DNA of 10,589 nucleotides from Methanomicrobiales archaeon (GTDB taxonomy: Archaea; Halobacteriota; Methanomicrobia; Methanomicrobiales; Methanomicrobiaceae), in assembly GCA_012523385.1 (NCBI GenBank), contig JAAYIO010000049.1, positions 1 to 10,589 of the forward strand. The letters are read 5' to 3'. The notes under the pieces are model-generated. The model had not been told where the DNA came from. It saw nothing but the letters and a program-made list of their open reading frames with translations, and did no database searches. The position numbers and the translations under genes are program-made. This document shows positions 6,512 through 10,589 of this stretch, piece after piece (the first letter of the stretch is position 1; the number at the start of each line of letters is the position of its first letter).

Positions 6512-7402
6512 ATGATTGAGGCACGGAAACTGGTGAAAGATTATGGTGCATTCCGGGCACTGGACGAGGTGAGTTTCTCCTTTACGGATCCCGGTATATT
6601 CGGGATCATCGGGCACAATGGTGCAGGAAAGACCACGCTTCTGAAATGTATGGCAGGTCTGATTCAACCGACATCAGGTGAGCTTACCATCGAAGGCATT
6701 GATGTCCGGCGCGACCCCGCACGCCTGAAAGAGATATTGGGCTACCTCCCCGAGGAGTCCCGCCTTTATGAGACGATGACGGTGGAGAGTTATCTCAGAT
6801 TCTTCGGGGAAATATATGGTATTTCCGCTGATGAGTGCCGCATCCGGAGTGAGAAACTTCTTGCCTCACTCCAGCTTGATTCACAGGGAAAACGCATCGG
6901 CGAACTCTCAAAAGGAATGAGGCGCAAGGTGGCAATTGCCCGTTCTCTGTTGCATGACCCATCTCTCCTGATTTATGACGAACCGACATCGGGTCTGGAT
7001 CCGATGACCTCTCGTTATATCATTGGCTATCTCAGAGACCTGCGTGACACGCGGCAGAAGACTATCCTTCTCTCTGCACACAACCTCTATCAGGTAGAGG
7101 AGATCTGCGACCGGGTGCTCATTCTGCGGCAGGGAAAGGTCGCCGCATTTGGAACAATGGAAGAGCTCAGGGAACAGTTTGGATCACTTTCGTATCATAT
7201 CCGGTTTGTGACGGATACCATTGATTCCCTTCCTGCCTCCCTCAGTTTTGAAGAGGAAGGTGGGGAGTATGTGTCTGTTGCCGAAAGCATGGATGAACTC
7301 AATGCAGTGACCGTCGCAGTCGCTCTTGGCGGGGGGGCGGTACGGCGTATTGAGTCGCGCTACCCCAGCCTTGAGGAAATGCTCCTCATGATCGGCAAGT
7401 GA
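6512..7402 (+). CDS. ABC transporter ATP-binding protein (ABC-2 exporter type)
   Basis: The 296-residue protein is a complete ABC ATPase. Walker A is GHNGAGKT (34-41). The Q-loop region reads GYLPEES (77-83), with Glu in place of Gln as is common in ABC-2 exporters. The signature is LSKGMRRKV (132-140), Walker B is LLIYDEP (152-158) with catalytic Glu157, the D-loop is SGLD (160-163), and the switch His is His190 (SAHN). Residues from about 225 form the C-terminal extension usual in this group. It should hydrolyse ATP to power the two permeases encoded divergently at 3459-6326; there is no other permease nearby on its own strand. ATPase and permeases are more often in one operon, so the divergent layout is less usual. 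The substrate is unknown. Confidence 0.92.
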   Translation: MIEARKLVKDYGAFRALDEVSFSFTDPGIFGIIGHNGAGKTTLLKCMAGLIQPTSGELTIEGIDVRRDPARLKEILGYLPEESRLYETMTVESYLRFFGEIYGISADECRIRSEKLLASLQLDSQGKRIGELSKGMRRKVAIARSLLHDPSLLIYDEPTSGLDPMTSRYIIGYLRDLRDTRQKTILLSAHNLYQVEEICDRVLILRQGKVAAFGTMEELREQFGSLSYHIRFVTDTIDSLPASLSFEEEGGEYVSVAESMDELNAVTVAVALGGGAVRRIESRYPSLEEMLLMIGK

Positions 7403-7474
7403 ATGTGCGTGCCGTCTCATTTGCCTTGGAATTATATGGCGCAGAATGGAGGTCAAAGTCAACGTAAAATAAAC

Positions 7475-7490
7475 AGATTCTAAAATCTTT
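7475..7490. terminator. Weak hairpin with T-run between the ATPase and tRNA genes
   Basis: AGATT-CTAA-AATCT (7475-7488) is followed by TT on the + strand, and on the minus strand by GTTTATTTTACG. It could end the ATPase transcript, or the tRNA transcript from the other side. The stem is only 5 A/T-rich pairs, so this is tentative. The rest of 7403-7524 shows nothing I can name. Confidence 0.25.
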
Positions 7491-7524
7491 CGATAATTGA
7501 TGAAAACACTGGCAATACTGTTAG

Positions 7525-7598
7525 CGGGCCTGAAGGGATTTGAACCCCTGGCCGCCGGATTAAGAGTCCGGCGCTCTTCCTGACTAAGCTACAGGCCC
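7525..7598 (-). tRNA. tRNA-Lys (anticodon CUU)
   Basis: The 74-nt minus-strand sequence folds as a complete cloverleaf. The acceptor stem is GGGCCTG/CAGGCCC with discriminator G. The D-stem is GCTT/GAGC, with one T-G pair. The anticodon stem CCGGA/TCCGG closes the loop CTCTTAA, whose anticodon is CTT. The variable loop has 5 nt, and the T-arm is AGGGG-TTCAAAT-CCCTT. It reads the lysine codon AAG. The 3' CCA is not encoded (CTA follows the discriminator) and must be added after transcription. No intron is present. Confidence 0.95.
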
Positions 7599-7634
7599 TC
7601 GGAAAGTGAACAACAAAGGTGGTCATTAATTTGG

Positions 7635-7642
7635 CATATACT
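7635..7642 (-). promoter_or_regulatory. TATA box of the tRNA-Lys gene
   Basis: The minus strand reads CGAAAAGTATATGCC. The element AGTATATG is centred about 40 nt before the tRNA 5' end, which predicts a precursor leader of roughly 15 nt to be removed by RNase P. The preceding purine run GAAAA resembles a BRE. Confidence 0.45.
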
Positions 7643-7653
7643 TTTCGGATGAG

Positions 7654-7662
7654 TTTAATTAT
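7654..7662 (+). promoter_or_regulatory. Likely TATA box of the RCK-DHH operon
   Basis: TTTAATTAT lies about 32 nt before the ATG at 7690, which predicts a leader of only about 6 nt. No clear Shine-Dalgarno sequence precedes the ATG, in agreement with near-leaderless translation. It is divergent from the tRNA promoter about 15 bp away. Confidence 0.4.
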
Positions 7663-7689
7663 CTCGTAAACACAGAAACTTGTGGTATC

Positions 7690-9159
7690 ATGCCGGAGAA
7701 TAATCCCAACGGAACTCATGTGGCGTCATCGGTGGATTACCTCATACTCGGGTGTGGGAGTATTGGGTACAATGTGCTGTACGAACTTCTCATGGAGACT
7801 GATGATATCATCATCATCGACCATGATGAGAAGAAAGTGCAGGATCTCCGTGACCAGAAATACGAGGCATTCTGCAGGGATATCAGCGATACAGAGATGT
7901 TGAAAGACATTCCGGATCCAAAAGTAGCATTTGTTCTCTCCAGTGATCAGAAGGCAAACCTCTCCGCGGTGCGGACAATAAAAGAGGTTAATCCCTCTGC
8001 GTATGTCATTGCACGAGCGGTGGATGCGAGTGGAAAAGATATTTATCACGCAGTGGGCGCTGATGTGGTGCTTTACCCGCAGGAGGTTTTTGCCAAAAAG
8101 GCTGTCCACCATGCACGTAAACTCCAATCCTCCCGGCAGGCGCGCAAACTCTTCGAACTCCTCTCGTCATGGCGGGGCACGCTGGGTATTGTAACCCATA
8201 CGAATCCTGACCCCGATACCATCTCGAGTGCAATGGCACTCTGTGCACTGGGAAAAGCGGCGTCAAAAGGAAATCTCAACTGTAAGATTCTCTATGACGG
8301 TAAGGTTGGTCATCAGGAAAATCGCGCTTTTGTGAATTTGCTGGATATCAAGATGGAACGTATCACTCCGGAAGCCCGCGCAGAATGCAATTATTTTGCA
8401 ATTGTCGATTCACCTGGTCCGGGAATCAATAATGCACTTGCAAAAGATGATCATGTCAATATTATCATCGATCATCATCCGACGACTGATACCAAAAACG
8501 GATATGATTTCATCGACCGCCGTCCCGATTTGGGGGCAACTGCAAGCCTAATGGCTCAGTATCTACAGGAACTGGATATTCTGGTGGATAAAAATATTGC
8601 AACGGCACTTTTCTATGGTATCATGGCTGACACCAAGAGTTTCAGACGCAACACCTCTCCTCTTGATCTGAATCTTACTGCATTCCTTTTGCCCATGACC
8701 GATAACGAGCTTCTGGAAAAGATCACTTCTCAATCTGTTTCACAGGAGACGCTTGAGGTAATGGGTGCGGCTATCCGGAATCGAAAGATTGTTTCTGGCT
8801 ATCTCTTCTCAAATGTCGGGTATCTGCGTAACCGTGATGCCATTCCACAGGCAGCAGATATGCTGATTCAGCTTGAAGGAGTCAACACTGCGGTGGTTTA
8901 CGGCATTACGGATCAGCTGATCTCCTTTTCTGCCCGCAACAAGGACCTGCGCCTCAACATCGGTCAGGCGATGGCGGAGGCCTTTGGTGAGATCGGCGAG
9001 GCAGGCGGTCATTCTACCATGGGTGCCGCAAATATTCCTCTGTCCGTCTTTTCCATGGCGCGCAACAAAGATGACCTGCTGGAACTCATCATCGATCCAA
9101 TCCTTCGCAAGTTTATGAAGATCGTCGGTGTTGAAGAAGAGGAACCGAATGAGGTTTGA
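7690..9159 (+). CDS. RCK/TrkA-N domain protein fused to a DHH-DHHA1 phosphoesterase
   Basis: The 489-residue protein has three parts. Residues 15-140 are a TrkA-N (RCK) Rossmann domain with GCGSIG (21-26) and an acidic residue closing strand 2 (Asp44), the usual signature for binding NAD(H) or a related nucleotide. The DHH catalytic domain follows from about 163: HTNPDPD (170-176), Asp240 in IVDSPG, DHH (261-263), and Asp314 in MADTKSF; these are the expected metal ligands. The C-terminal DHHA1 part has the substrate-binding GGH (439-441). Such enzymes hydrolyse phosphodiester bonds in small nucleotides such as cyclic dinucleotides or nanoRNA; the substrate here is not known. No membrane segment is seen, so it is cytoplasmic. 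This domain pairing is known in archaea. It is the first gene of a three-gene set and overlaps mptE by 11 nt. Confidence 0.88.
   Translation: MPENNPNGTHVASSVDYLILGCGSIGYNVLYELLMETDDIIIIDHDEKKVQDLRDQKYEAFCRDISDTEMLKDIPDPKVAFVLSSDQKANLSAVRTIKEVNPSAYVIARAVDASGKDIYHAVGADVVLYPQEVFAKKAVHHARKLQSSRQARKLFELLSSWRGTLGIVTHTNPDPDTISSAMALCALGKAASKGNLNCKILYDGKVGHQENRAFVNLLDIKMERITPEARAECNYFAIVDSPGPGINNALAKDDHVNIIIDHHPTTDTKNGYDFIDRRPDLGATASLMAQYLQELDILVDKNIATALFYGIMADTKSFRRNTSPLDLNLTAFLLPMTDNELLEKITSQSVSQETLEVMGAAIRNRKIVSGYLFSNVGYLRNRDAIPQAADMLIQLEGVNTAVVYGITDQLISFSARNKDLRLNIGQAMAEAFGEIGEAGGHSTMGAANIPLSVFSMARNKDDLLELIIDPILRKFMKIVGVEEEEPNEV
9139..9142 (+). promoter_or_regulatory. Ribosome binding site deciding the mptE start
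   Basis: GAGG, within AGAGGAA, lies 6 nt before the ATG at 9149. It favours this ATG over the in-frame GTG at 9128, which would only add MLKKRNR and lengthen the overlap with the upstream gene. Confidence 0.5.
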
Positions 9160-9769
9160 GGACTGGGAACCTCATTACACCGCAATCTGCGAGACGTTTG
9201 GCTTTGACCGTGCCGGGGATGAAGAAGCAGCACGCCTGCTTTCCACCCTCTCGGATGCGGATGATTCCATGCTTCTCGCCGAGCGAATAAAAAAAGCAAC
9301 TGTCACGATATGTGGAAATGCTCCGTCGCTCCCCCATGAAATCGATGCCATTGAGGGCACGGTTCTTGCGGCCGATGCGGCAGCAGATCTGCTCTTCAGG
9401 GCAGGCATATTGCCAGATGCCGTCTTTACCGACCTTGACGGGGCCGAAGATTCTTTTTTTGATATGAACCGCGAGGGTTGTGTGATGGTTATCCACGCCC
9501 ATGGGGACAATATAGCGCTTCTCAAGCACTGGGTACCGCGATTTGAGGGCCCGCTTGTTCTGACCTGCCAGACCCGTCCTTTTGGGCATCTCTATAACTG
9601 GGGGGGATTCACCGATGGTGACCGCGCCGCTTTTGCAGCAGACGCCCTTGGCGCCTCTGCCATACAGTTTGCCGGATTTGACCTTGACGACCGCTCGGTG
9701 CCGCCGATGAAGCAGGGAAAACTTCTTTGGGCACGGGATCTCCTTGCACTCCTTGGCTATGACCTCTAA
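9149..9769 (+). CDS. mptE: 6-hydroxymethyl-7,8-dihydropterin diphosphokinase, archaeal MptE type
   Basis: The 206-residue protein belongs to the DUF115/MptE family (Methanocaldococcus MJ1634 type). This family transfers diphosphate from ATP to 6-hydroxymethyl-7,8-dihydropterin (EC 2.7.6.3), preparing the pterin for joining to the arylamine precursor of tetrahydromethanopterin. Visible family motifs are CGNAPSL (55-61, nucleotide phosphate loop), TDLDG (94-98), HAHGDN (116-121), GGFTDGDR (152-159) and GFDLDD (176-181). Length is close to the roughly 230 residues of the founding member, and the protein looks complete and cytoplasmic. The gene begins inside the end of the RCK-DHH gene and ends inside the start of the radical SAM gene, with 11 nt overlapping on each side, so translation is probably coupled. 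Its methanopterin role is the strongest single pointer to a methanogen. Confidence 0.88.
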   Translation: MRFEDWEPHYTAICETFGFDRAGDEEAARLLSTLSDADDSMLLAERIKKATVTICGNAPSLPHEIDAIEGTVLAADAAADLLFRAGILPDAVFTDLDGAEDSFFDMNREGCVMVIHAHGDNIALLKHWVPRFEGPLVLTCQTRPFGHLYNWGGFTDGDRAAFAADALGASAIQFAGFDLDDRSVPPMKQGKLLWARDLLALLGYDL

Positions 9770-10589
9770 GCTGCCTGAAGCATGGATAATCGATGGGTAT
9801 GTCGATGAACCGGCCTGTCTGGGGGTTTCGCCCTACATATCCCCGAACATCCGGGCGGTGGCGGGTGTGTGCATGGAAGCGGGCTACCATGTCCGTTATC
9901 TGACTATTGATCAGCTAAGGGCGGATTCATCTCTCTTCAACCCGCTGGACCGCTCATCCCTTGTGGTGATGATTGCCGGTGTCACGGTGCCGGGCACCTA
10001 TTTTGCAGGCACCCCCGCCACCCTGACTGAGATTCGACAGGTGGCTGCAACACTACGGGGTCCCATGACCGTTCTGGGAGGTCCGGTCACGTTCGGCTAC
10101 AGTCCGGGAGGCGGCGAGGCTGCAGTCCGTCAGGCCATATCGGGGTTTGATCACCTCCTGGAGGGAGATATCCCCGCCGCACTATCGAGTCTGCTTGCCG
10201 GAGGGCGTCCGGAAGGTGTTCTGTCGTATCCAGAATTATCACGCTGGCTCATTGTCGGAAGTGGTATCATCACCCAACATCCGCGTTTTCCGTGGCTCAT
10301 CTGTGAGATTGAGACTGCCCGCGGTTGTGCTCGTGCGGTGACCGGCGGCTGTTCGTTCTGCACCGAACCGTTCTACGGCATGCCACAGTACCGTTTGGCA
10401 GCAGATGTTCATGCAGAGATTGCCGCCCTTGCAAGCCATGGGGCGGTGCACTTCCGCCTTGGACGCCAGCCGGACATCCTTGCCGATGGGACAAAAGGGG
10501 GAGAGGAGTATCCTGCACCTGATGCAGATGCACTTGAGGAGCTCTTTGCCGGAGTCCGTGAGGCGGCCCCCGCTCTCAAGACCCTGCAC
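9759..10589 (+). CDS. Radical SAM protein of the archaeal COG1031 (MJ1155) type, N-terminal fragment
   Basis: An open frame of 277 codons starts at the ATG at 9759 and runs off the window. It opens with WIIDGYVDEPACLGVSPYIS (9-28), a hallmark I associate with the archaeal COG1031 radical SAM family, whose full-length members carry a C-terminal helix-hairpin-helix. Residues 65-140 resemble a Rossmann or B12-binding-like fold (TVLGGPVTFGY, 104-113). The cluster motif is CARAVTGGCSFC: Cys190, 198 and 201, spaced CX7CX2C instead of the usual CX3CX2C. FRLGRQPDIL (232-241) and the end ALKTLH also fit the family. The reaction is unknown. The start codon overlaps the end of mptE by 11 nt and has no clear ribosome binding site of its own, so coupling to mptE translation is likely. 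Confidence 0.8.
   Translation, partial: MTSKLPEAWIIDGYVDEPACLGVSPYISPNIRAVAGVCMEAGYHVRYLTIDQLRADSSLFNPLDRSSLVVMIAGVTVPGTYFAGTPATLTEIRQVAATLRGPMTVLGGPVTFGYSPGGGEAAVRQAISGFDHLLEGDIPAALSSLLAGGRPEGVLSYPELSRWLIVGSGIITQHPRFPWLICEIETARGCARAVTGGCSFCTEPFYGMPQYRLAADVHAEIAALASHGAVHFRLGRQPDILADGTKGGEEYPAPDADALEELFAGVREAAPALKTLH

Noticed and set aside
7671..7684. CACA-N6-TGTG before the RCK-DHH gene as a third copy of the shared palindromic box
   Set aside because: It agrees poorly with ACAGGNNNCTGT and lies downstream of the TATA box rather than upstream, so the resemblance is probably chance.
9128..9148. GTG at 9128 as the start of mptE
   Set aside because: It adds only seven basic residues, deepens the overlap, and ignores the GAGG correctly placed before the ATG at 9149.

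Overview
The window looks like a chromosomal segment of a methanogenic archaeon, most likely of the order Methanomicrobiales. Four things point there: an archaeal-type 6-hydroxymethyl-7,8-dihydropterin diphosphokinase (methanopterin pathway), two radical SAM proteins of types I associate with methanogens, a PEGA-repeat surface protein, and archaeal TATA-box promoters placed so that several transcripts would have almost no leader. I see no mobile element, CRISPR array or phage gene.

Left part (1-6326). The window opens with the C-terminal end of an MFS transporter of the oxalate/formate antiporter type on the + strand. It faces a block of four minus-strand genes. In transcription order these are a large ABC-2 permease carrying a C-terminal PrsW-like membrane protease domain, a second ABC-2 permease 3 nt downstream, a secreted five-repeat PEGA protein with its own promoter, and a B12-type radical SAM enzyme, also with its own promoter. 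The radical SAM enzyme is a candidate for the one that C-methylates a glutamine of methyl-coenzyme M reductase.

Middle (6327-7690). A divergent intergenic region with several short inverted repeats separates the permeases from the ABC ATPase, which lies alone on the + strand. ATPase and permeases probably form one exporter of unknown substrate. A tRNA-Lys(CUU) gene lies on the minus strand just beyond.

Right part (7690-10589). Three + strand genes overlap head to tail, each pair by exactly 11 nt: a protein joining an RCK/TrkA-N nucleotide-binding domain to a DHH-DHHA1 phosphoesterase, mptE, and a radical SAM protein with an unusual CX7CX2C cluster motif that runs off the window. They are probably translationally coupled.

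The most noteworthy points are the ABC permease/PrsW fusion, and a promoter layout shared by the PrsW-permease gene and the B12 radical SAM gene. Both have a palindromic TACAGGAAnCTGT-like box next to the TATA element and an identical 9-mer directly before the ATG, which suggests common regulation.
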